64,000 nt of DNA from contig JAKSGN010000035.1 of the NCBI GenBank assembly GCA_024180945.1, positions 3,133,501-3,197,500 of the forward strand, given 5' to 3'. Positions 54,049 to 64,000 of this stretch are shown here, one piece after another. Numbering within the stretch: position 1 is the stretch's first letter; every line of letters starts with the position of its first letter. The translations under genes and the position numbers were made by a program. The notes under the pieces are model-generated. The model searched no databases. It was given only the letters and a program-made list of their open reading frames with translations, and had not been told where the DNA came from. The DNA is from Macrophomina tecta. Taxonomy: Eukaryota > Ascomycota > Dothideomycetes > Botryosphaeriales > Botryosphaeriaceae.

Positions 54049-57000
54049 ATGGAGGCGGTAGGATCAGCTTCGAGTGTTATCGCCGTGATCGAGTTGTCTG
54101 CGAAGGTCGCGTCGCTTTGCTTGCAATATTCTCACGCCGTCAAGAACGCCAAAAGCGATATTCAGCGCCTACTTGACGAGCTGAGCATACTGAAGGTCAC
54201 TCTCCGAGATGCGCAACAGCTTCTCGAGAGACCAAATAGCGGGAGACTCCGAACTTCGCAACGCTTGCGTGATGGGCTCAGCAGCTGTGAAACACAGCTC
54301 AGAGAACTGGAAAGACAGCTGGAAGACACCCTCAACGTCGGAAGAAGGCAAAAGGCAATGAGCCGATTTGGCTTTCGCGCGCTTAAGTGGCCATTCGGGA
54401 GCAAAAATGTCAATGATGTTATTGCTATCTTTGAACGGCAACGGAAAACTCTCTCAACGGCTCTCATCATTGATCAGACGTACGTCATAACCTGCTACCT
54501 GGTTTGACCTGGCTAAAATCTCCGTAGTGCACAGATACTTGACATCGGCCAGAAACTCGATCTCACCAAATTGCCAACCGCGACAGATGCACTCTTTAAC
54601 TCCTACGCCAACAAGAACGTTACAGAATGTCTACCTGGGACAAGAGTCGGCCTCCTCGAGGACATACAGAAGTGGGCAGAAGGCTCTGAGGGAGAATATA
54701 TCTTCTGGCTTAGGGGTATGGCCGGTACGGGAAAGTCTACAATTTCGCGCACGGTTGCACAATCGTTTGCTAGCGAAAAGGTGCTCGGCGCCAGCTTCTT
54801 CTTCAAACGGGGCGAGCGAGATCGCGGTAGCGCACGGAAGCTATTCACGACTATTGCTACCCAGCTGGTCGCCAATGAACCCGCTTTAGCAGCTTCCATC
54901 AGAGATGCTATCGATGCGGACCCTGCTCTTCCCAACAAAGCTCTAAAGGACCAGTTCGAGCATCTCATCAGGAACCCTCTACAATCATTGGAAGGCAAAC
55001 CTACCAAGCCGAAGAGGAGGATTGTACTCGTGATCGATGCACTCGACGAATGTGAACAGGACGACGATGTGAAGGTGATTATCAGCCTACTATCACAAGC
55101 AAGGACGCTGAGCTCGGTTCGACTCAGGGCTTTCGTGACGAGCAGGCCCGAGCTTCCGATCCGGCTTGGCTTCAACACAATTAAGGGGCAGTACCAGGAT
55201 CTAGTCCTTCACGAGATACCGGAGCCGATCATCGAACACGACATTGCCGCGTTCCTGGAGCACAAACTCCAAGAGATTAGGGACGAGTACAATGGGCTAT
55301 CTGTCGGCAATCGGCAGCTTCCATCGAACTGGCCAGGTACCGAGGCCATTCAGACACTGGTTCAGATGGCCATTCCACTCTTCATTTTCGCAGCTACTGT
55401 TTGCCGATTCATCCAGGATCCTGCATACTTGAACCCAGCCGGTCAATTACGCAAGGTCTTGGGATATAAGGTAGGGCAGGCCGAGGTGGACAAACTCGAT
55501 GCGACCTATCGTCCGATCCTGGACCAGCTAGTCTACAAACGGAACGAGGACTCCAAGAAGTCCATAATCCGAGACTTTCGCACCATTGTAGGCTCAATTG
55601 TACTTCTCGCCGAGCCTCTCTCGATAAAATCTCTGGCAAGCCTTCTCGATATTGATGAATCAGATATCTGCGGTAGACTCGAGTCCCTCCATTCCGTCTT
55701 GAGCGTGCCAGCTTCCACGGAACTTCCTGTCAGGACGTTCCACCTTTCATTTCGTGACTTCCTTGTTAATCAAAACAAGCGCGACACCAATCCATTCTGG
55801 ATAGACGAGAGGACAACACACGAAAAGATCGCAAGTAGATGTCTAGAGCTGCTGTCCTCGGGCAGCCGCTTAAGAAAGAACATCTGCAACCTTGACGAAG
55901 ATGGAAAGGCCCGTGCTGAGGTTGACCCCGCTGTCGTCAACTCGCATCTCCCCGCAGCTGTTCGATACGCATGCCTCTATTGGGTCCATCATCTGGAGCA
56001 GAGCCGTCCAGCAGAGGGCAAAGCTTGCATAACAGATGATCATCAAGCATGTGTCTTCCTCAAACGTCACTTCCTACACTGGCTGGAGGCATTGAGTCTC
56101 TTGGGAAAGATATCTGAAAGCATTGCTATGATCAGATGCCTTCAAAATTTGATCAGCGTAGGTTATAGCGGACTAATTCGTGTGCTGTGCTAATATTGAT
56201 GATCTAGCCTGAAAACAGTGCCGGAGTTACCTCCTTCCTGCGTGACGCAAGCCGATATATCCTCAACTCTCGGTCTGTAATCGATCTCTCCCCTCTTCAA
56301 GTCTATTCTTCTGCGATGATTTTTGCTCCAGAGAGAAGTATAATCAGAAACACCTTTCAGGAAGATATCCCAGACTGGATCTCACTCCTACCAAAAGTGG
56401 ATTTGGAGTGGAGTGCTTGCCGACAAACGATCGAGGGTCATAGTAGTCCGGTTAACGCCGTGGCGTTCTCGCCGGACGGGAAGACGGTGGCATCGGGTTC
56501 GGACGATAAGACGGTGCGGCTCTGGGACGCGGCGACGGGCGAAGAGAGGCAGAAGCTCGAGGGCCACGGTAGTCCGGTTTGGGCCGTGGCGTTCTCGCCG
56601 GACGGGAAGACGGTGGCATCGGGTTCGGACGATAGCACGGTGCGGCTCTGGGACGCGGCGACGGGCGAAGAGAGGCAGAAGCTCGAGGGCCACGGTAGTC
56701 CGGTTTGGGCCGTGGCGTTCTCGCCGGACGGGAAGACGGTGGCATCGGGTTCGGACGATAGCACGGTGCGGCTCTGGGACGCGACGGCGGGCGAAGAGAG
56801 GCAGAAGCTCGATTTCGACCATACTTTTCTTACCATATCATTCTCTACTGATTCTCGGCACCTAAAGACGGATCGAGGTACAATAAACCTTGATTTAGGC
56901 TCTAAAGAGGTATCTTCCTCACCCGAGACCTCGAACCACTCCATCATGTTTGGTGAAAACTGGGTAACTCATAACGGGAAAAGAGTTCTCTGGCTTCCTC

Positions 57001-57101
57001 CTGACTATAGACCTGACTGTATGGCTTCTCATTGCAATGCATTCGCGTTAGGATACAATTCGGGTCTTGTAAAAGTCGTTCAATTTACATTTTGTAGGTA
57101 G
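54049..57101 (+). CDS. HeLo-like-NACHT-WD40 NOD-like receptor
   Basis: Exons 54049-54479, 54528-56157 and 56208-57101 (48- and 50-nt introns, all phases agree); 984 residues. The N-terminal HeLo-like/SesA-type helical domain (about 1-150) starts with a hydrophobic helix and continues as amphipathic helices. It joins through 'LPTATDALFNSY' to NACHT, with Walker A GMAGTGKS (about 207-214) and Walker B 'VLVIDALDE' (about 310-317). A helical region follows, then three near-identical 42-residue WD40 units (762-887) and a conserved C-terminal module. Here the presumed death-inducing domain is fused to the receptor, unlike the split arrangement at 40.9-47.7 kb. The DNA shows no nonsense mutations, so it is probably functional. 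Confidence 0.88.
56430..56807 (+). repeat. Three tandem 126-bp WD40-coding units
   Basis: Units encode 'GH.SPV.AVAFSPDGKTVASGSDD.TVRLWDA'. The last two are almost identical in DNA. The first differs at the two positions around the initial His and at Lys/Ser before Thr-Val-Arg. Confidence 0.9.
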
Positions 57102-57913
57102 TACTTAGCTGCAAGGAGTAACTTTGTGTGAGGGCTTGTGTCTGGTGCTGTTATGGAGCTGTGAAGAGAGGTGAAATGACTTAATTAGGAACTAGGAAAA
57201 GGTGCTACAGCGGAGAAAGAGAGACTGTGGATAGGACGGGTTCTTAACTGGCCGGTCTTGAGGTAGATGCCTAAGACATTCATGCTACCTAAGGCACTAG
57301 ACCATGTTAGAACCGTAGAAGGTGCACTCGCGGAAATGTAGTGGCATTGTTTTTACAAAAAGAACGCTATCCTTGTCACGAACCGAACTTGCAATAAGTG
57401 ATTCCGCCGGGCAGTTAGAAAGTGGCTGAGTCAGCGAACACGTGCAGAGCATTCACCAACGCCAGTGCAGGTCGTGACAATCCTCATGACAGAGTCACTT
57501 CGAAAAATACGAGCTGCATAAGCGACGGTAACAGCGTAGTGGTCCGTGCTCAGATAATAATTTTGGCGAGGCCGGGTGAAGCCGATTTTGCAAGCGACTG
57601 TAACAATCCTGCGCATCCCTTTCTCCTTCCGCAAAGACCGCGCCGCTACGACTCCCGGGCCTCCCTGTGCTGCTAACGCCACATACGGAGGCATTTCCCC
57701 AACCCCCCGATTCTTCTGGACCGCCATGATGCTCGATCCTTGTCCAGCGCTTTTTCGCGCAGCCCAGTAGTCCATTGCTTCGAACCTTCGAACCGTCGAA
57801 AAAAGCCTCATTATACCTTAGCTACCTGATCTTGGCTTCTAGGCATATCTAATATTTTAGGGACAAAACGCAGAGATTATGCCTCACGTCTACCATCCCG
57901 GCTTATTAGTTGA
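57102..57913. other. No gene recognised
   Basis: Spacer after the third NLR. A 126-codon minus-strand frame (57431-57811) shows no family features. Confidence 0.35.
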
Positions 57914-58060
57914 TGTTGGAACAAACAATGTGACAGCTTATTCAGTAGTAATGGGATGAATTGGCATGGTGTTGGAGGAGGGCGGCCGTGCAGTGGCCTT
58001 TTGTCCTCTCCTGAATAGACCACACTTGGCGAAAGCCAAATACACGTGATTAATCCAACA
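57914..58060 (-). repeat. Solo copia-type LTR, family A, reverse
   Basis: 147 bp, starting tgttggaac and ending aatccaaca. Homologous to 21834-21980 and to the reverse complement of 58100-58256. Confidence 0.85.
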
Positions 58061-58099
58061 TAAATCAAATCTCCCAACAATATCTTAAGGTATAGAGGC

Positions 58100-58256
58100 T
58101 GTTGGAACATCACGTGTATTTGATTTCCTGCCAAGTGTAGTCTATGCAGGGGAGGATAAAAGGCCACTCGACGGCCTCTCCCTTCCAACGCCATGCCAAC
58201 CTACGCCAATTCATCTCATTACTACTGAATAAGCTGTCACTGCACTTGTTCCAACA
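58100..58256 (+). repeat. Solo copia-type LTR, family A, forward
   Basis: 157 bp, starting tgttggaac and ending gttccaaca (9-bp terminal inversion). It has a TATA-like GGATAAAAGGCC, and a 'ccatgccaacctacgcc' start-like region after it. It forms a head-to-head pair with the reverse copy 39 bp to its left. Confidence 0.85.
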
Positions 58257-59504
58257 GCACGGTAGCCTGCAGCAGCAGCGGAAGCGGAGGACCCATCGAG
58301 CCCGGCCGGCCGTGCAGCTTTTTCACCAATTCTAAACAACACGGATCAACAAGATCAAAGGCATTAAGATAATCATGCGAGGGCGTTAGGGGTTGATTGA
58401 TAGTTATCCCCTTGCGTCCCCGGTAGCAACACCGCCGATCCACACTTTGGGAAGCGCAGTTTTCACCAAGGACTTAGCTCTTGGCGAAAGACAGCGTTCT
58501 TTACGCGCTCCGAAGGGTAAACGCGCACACGGTTGGTTCACCGGGGCTTCATGGTCAAATAAGGCCACTGTTGTCCAAACGCCGCTAATGAGAAGAAGAG
58601 AAGGAAGAGTGAAGGATGTTAAGTTGATTACGAAGCTCGGGAGGCTCTAATCATCCAAGCAAGATGACGCACATGGAAGATGAAACGGGACCGGCTGCCT
58701 AGTGGTGAAAGTCATGGAAGTGTATTTAATGTCGCCCTGATTGCCATGTTGGCACCGCTTTCTGTGAAGGCGCGCTGGAAGTGCTACGCAGACCGCTCGG
58801 CTTCTTAACCCCAGCGCTGAATTCTTGCTATTTTTTCGACTTTCTCAGGTCGTCCAGAGACAGCTGCAAGCGCTACAAATAAAGATGCCCATGAAGCAAT
58901 TTTCCGGGCGAGATGAGCAAACTCATCTTCAAGGGCACGTTCTTCTAGCCGAGTGGACGCCACGCGCATTCTATCCACAATTTCCCTCTACCCTGGGGTC
59001 TGGCTCTATCCAGGTTTGTGAGGGGAGATCATCACGTCTCGGCATTCATTCCAGCTTCCTGTTTGACGAGCGAGTCTGCTTGCTAGTGGCCTGAAAGTTG
59101 TCATTCTCCGATGGCAAAGCCCCTGTCTTTTGCGCGCGGCTGCGCTCTGCTCCCCGTTCCCCGGTGATATGGAAGCAGACATAGTGCTAGGCTACTGAAC
59201 GGCCGGCCAGTCCGGTACGAAACGAAGAATCCCAGAGGCGGGTGGGTGTACAGAACGCTTTGGAGGGCCTGAAAGGAAGTAGGAATTGGTAGCTTCCCAC
59301 CGAGCTGGCAAAAGATATGTAATCTTGATTGGGGAATGCAGGTTTCCGTGTGATCAAAGCGAGAGCGGCGCAGCGCCTTAATTATGCAAAGCGAATGCTA
59401 GCAAATAGCTAATAAGAAGGGGATGCATTCACTCCTGGTCTATGAGCTCTGCAAATGCAAGAAGGCATCGGAATCCCGCCTAGATTTGTGCCCACGCATG
59501 CCAC
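58257..59504. other. No gene recognised
   Basis: 1.2 kb without supported features. The right end is the 3' flank of the esterase gene. Confidence 0.4.
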
Positions 59505-60580
59505 TCAACCCAGCTTCTTCAAGCCCTCGACCATGAAGGTGATAGTGTCTCTCCCTTGCTGCAGCACGCCGTCCATAGCAAGGAAGGGATGCGGCATGCC
59601 CTTCATGACATGCAACTCCGCTTCCACCCCCGCCTTCGTCAATTTCTCCGCGAATTGCACTCCCTCGTCCCTGAGGACATCAAGCTCGCCGACAGTGACT
59701 ATTGCTGGAGGCAACTTGCTCCAATCACCCTCCCACAGCAGCGGAGAAGATTCGGGATGCGCCCAGTCCTGCCGGTTCGGCAGGTAATGATGCCTGTACC
59801 AGAGCATCTTGGCAGCCGGCAGCGCGGGTGTGAATTCCAGCTCCTTCCACGACGCATTATTGGTCGTGTCGGCGGTGTTATCCGTGACCGGAACGCAGAG
59901 GAACTGAGCGAGCAGCGGCGGCGATCCGCCTCGCGCGAGAGCTCTCTGCGCCATGACAGCAGCCAGGTTCCCGCCGGCGGAAGAACCGGCCACGACTTGC
60001 TTCCCGAGGTTGAGATTCAGCAGCTCCTTGCCCTCCTTCTGCAGCCAGAGCAGCGTCTCCCAGCTGTCCTGCACTGCCGCAGGGTAGGGATGCTCCGGGC
60101 CGAGCCTACACAAAGATCAGCGCTGCCCAGGGCGGCGGCTCGAGGAACGCACCGGTAGTCAGGGCTCACGACCACCCAGCGCGCCCTGCTGCAAAGATTC
60201 GCCGACACCGTGTTCTCGGTGTCGATGTTACCCAGCACCCATCCGCCGCCATGGTACCACACAGCCACCGGCCATCCCTCGGCGGGAGCTTCTCCGGCGG
60301 GGGTGAAGCATCGCACTTGGACCGCCGGGCCATCCGTCTCTCGTCGCTTTATGCTGCAATCTTGGATCTTGCCGACCGGAGGAGGAGCGCCGCCGCCGGG
60401 GATGAGGACGCCGGAGGTGCGCGAAGCGGCCACGGGCTGCAGATGCACCTGCTGCTTGTCGAAGATGTGGGCATTGTAGAAGGCGCGGTAGACGGGATCG
60501 AGGCGGGGCTCAATGTCGGGGTGGAGGGGGTAGGGAGGCTGCGTCCTCGACGGGTCCCACTGAACGGCGGTTCCTGGCAT
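59505..60580 (-). CDS. Alpha/beta-hydrolase, hormone-sensitive-lipase-type esterase
   Basis: Minus-strand exons 60153-60580 and 59505-60105, separated by a 47-nt intron (60106-60152) whose removal joins 'VVSPDYR' to 'LGPEHPYPAA'. 342 residues, the usual size. Seen: oxyanion motif His-Gly-Gly-Gly ('VWYHGGGWVLG'), nucleophile elbow Gly-Ser-Ser-Ala-Gly-Gly, acid Asp in 'GELDVLRDEG' and catalytic His in 'GMPHPFL', so the Ser-Asp-His triad is complete. No signal peptide, so probably cytosolic. Such enzymes hydrolyse short-chain esters; the physiological substrate is unknown. Start is the Met at 60580, with a Trp-Asp-Pro-Ser motif soon after. It is divergent from the RidA gene, sharing about 620 bp of upstream DNA. 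Confidence 0.9.
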
Positions 60581-61200
60581 GGTGAGCTCCTCTGTGCGGG
60601 GAGGTGGAGGAGAGGCAGCAGACTCACCAGAGCATCTCCGCCGGCACCCGTGGCCTTTCTATCCAAGACTCGGGGAGGCGGTCGGCCGGCGGGGCCACTG
60701 TGTCGCGTCGGCCACGATGGCGTCGCGTCGCGCCATGCGTCGCCGCCGAAGATACGGCAGAGCCCAAGCCTCCGCCACGACGCCGTGGGGGTCCGCGTGG
60801 GGGCCGCGGGGGTGGGGGGAGGAGCGCGTGGGATGGAAGTGTTCCGGGAGGTGATGTGGAGAGGCTCTGCCGCAGCCCCCGTCGGTCGGCCGGCTGCGCA
60901 AATCGCCCGAGCGAGGCCCACGGCCCCGGGCGAATCGACGCCGCAATCGAGATACGGGCAACGGCTCAGTTCCAGCATCGCCGACGACGCTGCATCTCCC
61001 GCCGTGCCCCTCGTCGCTGCGGCCGGCCCGGCGTAGGGCGCGACGCCTGCCAGCCCCGCCGCTGGGTACTTCAGCATCCTTCGACGACGCGCCGCCCCTC
61101 TTCTTTCCTCTCCGCCAGCCTCGCCCGTCTGCCTTCTCTCTGCGCGTCGCATCATCGCTGTCTCCATTCGCATCGACATCTCCGCGCAGCGCCGTCCACG
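60581..61200. promoter_or_regulatory. Shared divergent upstream region of esterase and RidA genes
   Basis: GC-rich 620 bp between two opposite start codons. Long open frames on both strands (for example 60349-61359 minus and 60604-61581 plus) are compositional shadows. The CT-rich leader before 61201 (tctcc, atcgctgtctcc) is typical of a fungal housekeeping-gene 5' UTR. Confidence 0.5.
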
Positions 61201-61837
61201 ATGCCCAACAAGGTCGCTACTCTTACCGACAAGGCTCCCAAGCCTCTCCCAGGCATCTATTCCCAGGCCATCGTTGCCAATGGCATGGTGTTCTGCTCTG
61301 GAGCCGTGCCCATGGACGCCGAGACGGGAAAGCTTATCGATGGTGACGTCAAGGCTCACACCGTATGTCCTCCATCTGCAATCCGTCCATTGGCTCTCCG
61401 CATCAGCGCCATCTTCCCGTCGCTCCGATGCTCTCGAGCCCCCTTGGTGCCGTGCGGTCCGAAACTCCCGTCTCCGCTGGCACAGCGAGGAGCCCGGGGG
61501 TGCAAGCGCGCATGGCAGAGCCCTGCAGACCCTAGAATACGATCACTGACAATCTACAGCACCAATGCATCAAAAACTTGACGGCCATTCTCGAGGCTTC
61601 TGGTACCACCATTGACCACGTCGTCAAAGTGAACGTCTTCCTCTCCAACATGGACGACTTTGCTGCAATGAATGAGGTCTACATGACTTACTGGGGCGAT
61701 GTCAAGCCCTGCAGGACGTAAGCTATGCCGCCCCAACAAGAGTAACGGCTGTTGATATCTCTCCCAGATGCGTTGCCGTCAAAACCCTTCCCCTCAACAC
61801 CGACGTTGAGATTGAGTGTGTCGCTGTGCTGCCGTAG
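61201..61837 (+). CDS. RidA/YjgF-family enamine/imine deaminase
   Basis: Exons 61201-61362, 61560-61717 and 61768-61837; introns of 197 and 50 nt; 129 residues, the standard length. Blocks: 'LPGIYSQAIVANGMVFCSGAVPMDAETG', 'NLTAILEASGTTIDHVVKVNVFL', 'MNEVYMTYW', and after the last splice 'RTCVAVKTLP' and a 'VEIECVAVLP' end. The Arg in 'PCRTCVAV' and the preceding region match the active-site cleft of the family, which hydrolyses reactive enamines/imines made by PLP enzymes. There is no clear mitochondrial presequence. Intron 1 is long for this window, but its GT..AG ends and phase fit. Confidence 0.93.
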
Positions 61838-62640
61838 GTAGATAGCTCTCGTCTCTCGGATAGAAGGAAAAGTTCCTCGTACCAACCTCTCGCAGTTCCT
61901 CGTCTTCTCCGAAGCTCTAAATCAATACCGAGGTAACAGCAGCACAGTTCAATTCCGTGCGTGCACTCGCAATCAAGATCAGTTTGATCCTTCCGTTGGC
62001 ATTCCGTATGCTGCTCTCCCGAAGGACACCGTCCGTTGGGTATGGCGCAAAAGCCCTCCCTGATCCGCAAAATCCAATTGCCACATCCACTTTCTTTCCA
62101 TGCCCGATCAATAAGCCCCATTTCGTGGCTCCATTCCACTCAAATGGCGCCTCAAGCATCAACGCAGTCTCCGTAAGAAAACATATGGCCAAGAGAACCT
62201 CAATTCAAAGCGCACACGTAATTCCGGGCTTCCCCGCGTTCCTTCCTCAGTTGAGATGCCGTCAATGTGATATCAAAAGATCCACTCGGCCTTCTTGCAT
62301 TCGGAACATAAGTCCTTGTCATCTGCGTTGGACAGCTCTATAGGGAGAGCGCAGACTCAACTACCGAGCGAGTGCGGTTGAGAATATTTGAAGAACGTAT
62401 CATAACTCATTAGAGCCACGCTCGACATCCCCAAGTATAGAGTGAGCCTTCAATCAGGTACAGGTGGAATCCTAAAATGTTACCTTCTCTATGCCCTCAT
62501 TGAACAAACCTTGCGCGCAGCTTGCCGATACATACTAATAAATAGTATTGAATGGCTAGAAACTCATTCACTACCTCTGTAAGATAGATTCCCTCCGCCT
62601 TAACAGCCTTAGCCAAGTTATGACTATGGCATGTCCGGCC
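61838..62640. other. No gene recognised
   Basis: 3' flank of the RidA gene and start of the rDNA-proximal spacer. No supported frame. Confidence 0.4.
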
Positions 62641-63592
62641 GTGGGCGGCTTTTCATTTTTATTTTTATTTTTCGGCCAAAGTACGCGCTCTTGCCCCCTC
62701 CGTCCGTTTTGCGGCTGCGTGGCGCGGCGAGGGTCTTGGCCGCTCCGCCATACAAATTATTTTTTCGAAAAAATCAATGCGCGCGCGCGAACATTTTTCT
62801 GAAAAATTCGGGCTACACGAGGGTCGGTGGGTATATGAGAAGAAGAGAGCGAAGGCAATCTGGAAAAGAGTGAAAGACCTCTATTCCAGAGCTGCTCGAA
62901 GGTCTCTTCTCTTACGAGCCGTAAAGCGGCGCCGGTCCTCAGGCTGTAACTGGCCTTTGGCGGTGAGCCGTTTTGCAGCCACCTGCTAACGTGGGTGGTA
63001 GTCCCGTACCTGCGGAGCCGGCTTCCAAAGGTCTTGCAGACGGCGGTGCAACGCACCGTACGAGCGGGCCTTGGTGCTGGTTTCATGCGGCGGACTTGGG
63101 GCCCGCGTTCTCGCCCTTCACGGGGCGGTCCGCGTCCCGTCAACCGCACCTGAAGCCCCGCTGGCTAGTTCTAGCGGGCGTGGATGGAGTCTGTGGATGG
63201 TTGGCCGATGGCTACCATTTTTCACAAGACACTCGGGGGTAAGCCCAAGCCGGTTTCCGACGTCTGAAAGGACGTCGACGCCCGGTGAACGGCATCCTCC
63301 TCCTGAGGCGTGCATGTCGCAGTTCGTTTTGTTGCGCCCCTAACCGGGCCCGGACGTTTCTGCGGCGGACCACGCCTTGGGGAGCTTAGTGGGGGCAATC
63401 GGATGGCCTTGAAGGGCCCTCCCGCAGGTGCTAACGCGCCGCGGGTTGGGACCCCTGAGGTCGAGCGCTCTTTCGGGCGCTCCTTCCTTCTAACTACCCT
63501 GCCTCCTTCGGGAGGTTTTGTCCCGGGGCCCTCTAGCGGCGCGGTCCTTCGGGGCGTGCGCGGCGACGGGGGAACTGGGACGCTAGGATAGT
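62641..63592 (+). other. rDNA spacer and 5' external transcribed spacer
   Basis: Sequence immediately upstream of 18S rRNA. It has T/A-rich strings (cattttt-atttttattttt), a 14-bp palindrome TTTTTTCGAAAAAA at 62760-62773 and a (CG)n run at 62780-62790. These are followed by GC-rich DNA typical of the external transcribed spacer. The RNA polymerase I start is probably within about 62700-62850, but it cannot be placed. Open frames here on both strands are shadows. Confidence 0.6.
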
Positions 63593-64000
63593 TACCTGGT
63601 TGATTCTGCCAGTAGTCATATGCTTGTCTCAAAGATTAAGCCATGCATGTCTAAGTATAAGCAATCTATACTGTGAAACTGCGAATGGCTCATTAAATCA
63701 GTTATCGTTTATTTGATAGTACCTTACTACTTGGATAACCGTGGTAATTCTAGAGCTAATACATGCTAAAAACCGCGACTTCGGAAGCGGTGTATTTATT
63801 AGATAAAAAACCAATGCCCTTCGGGGCTCCTTGGTGATTCATGATAACTTAACGAATCGCATGGCCTTGCGCCGGCGATGGTTCATTCAAATTTCTGCCC
63901 TATCAACTTTCGATGGTAGGATAGTGGCCTCCCATGGTATCAACGGGTAACGGGGAATTAGGGTTCTATTCCGGAGAGGGAGCCTGAGAAACGGCAACCA
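63593..64000 (+). rRNA. 18S (small-subunit) rRNA, 5' part, runs off the window
   Basis: Begins TACCTGGTTGATTCTGCC, the universal eukaryotic SSU 5' end, followed by the conserved 'agtcatatgcttgtctcaaag' and 'taagccatgcatg' helices, 'ccgtggtaattctagagctaat', and an ascomycete-type variable region ('ggtgattcatgataac'). 408 nt are present. The last bases read gagaaacggcaacca, where gagaaacggctacca is the near-universal form: one substitution at a conserved position, possibly a sequencing error. Confidence 0.97.

Noticed and set aside
60349..61581. Two long open frames on opposite strands over the esterase/RidA promoter
   Set aside because: GC-driven shadows with Arg/Pro/Ala-rich nonsense text. 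They overlap real exons in other frames.
62757..63632. Several open frames of 60-136 codons before the 18S gene
   Set aside because: Located in the external transcribed spacer; composition-driven, with no conserved motifs.

Overview
The window comes from a filamentous ascomycete (Pezizomycotina). The evidence is spliceosomal introns of about 47-140 nt with GT..AG ends, fungal-only domain families (HET, HeLo-like, NACHT-WD40, fungal rhodopsin/SAT4-type, DUF6601-like), Tc1/mariner, hAT, pogo/Fot1 and copia-LTR remnants, blocks with repeat-induced-point-mutation (RIP)-like decay, and the 5' end of a fungal 18S rRNA gene at the right edge. I cannot name the genus.

Layout. 1-6.2 kb holds a five-exon rhodopsin-type membrane protein and a decayed Tc1 element with perfect 30-bp inverted repeats and TA target sites. 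6.2-7.9 kb is an acidic/serine-rich conserved fungal protein. 9.5-12.2 kb is a hAT element that abuts a 5'-truncated HET-NB-ARC-TPR gene (12.2-14.6 kb). 16-17.6 kb has a small cysteine-rich secreted protein, an inverted pair of solo LTRs and a pogo C-terminal fragment. 18.1-21.1 kb is an intact PNP-NB-ARC-TPR gene. 22-25.5 kb has a dead short-chain dehydrogenase, LTRs and a secreted protein. 27.8-30.1 kb has a DUF6601-like membrane protein and a gene cut by a solo LTR. 30.1-38 kb is heavily decayed DNA. 37.8-48 kb is an inverted duplication of a NACHT-WD40 gene: the left copy is dead with one WD40 unit, and the right copy is intact with twelve. Between the copies lie a HeLo-like gene and a complete Tc1-type transposase. 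48.2-53.3 kb is a graveyard (an amber-only relic frame, stacked LTRs, a second Tc1 copy split by an LTR, a frameshifted conserved gene). 54.0-57.1 kb is an intact HeLo-like-NACHT-WD40 gene. 59.5-61.8 kb holds two ordinary metabolic genes (HSL-type esterase, RidA), followed by rDNA spacer and 18S rRNA.

How the parts fit. The centre of interest is an island of NOD-like receptors (NLRs): HET-NB-ARC-TPR, PNP-NB-ARC-TPR, two NACHT-WD40 copies and a HeLo-like-NACHT-WD40, all with near-identical 126-bp (42-residue) repeat units. The stand-alone HeLo-like protein at 40.9-41.9 kb ends in two short repeats. Their pattern (I-x2-V-x-[AV]-x3-S-x4-G) recurs once, ungapped, at the N-terminus of each neighbouring NACHT-WD40 copy. 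That is the layout of the HET-S/NWD2 amyloid-signalling pair, so the best reading is an NLR plus a HeLo-type cell-death effector linked by a HET-s-like amyloid motif. All gene models, repeat comparisons and motif alignments were made by eye; no searches were run.
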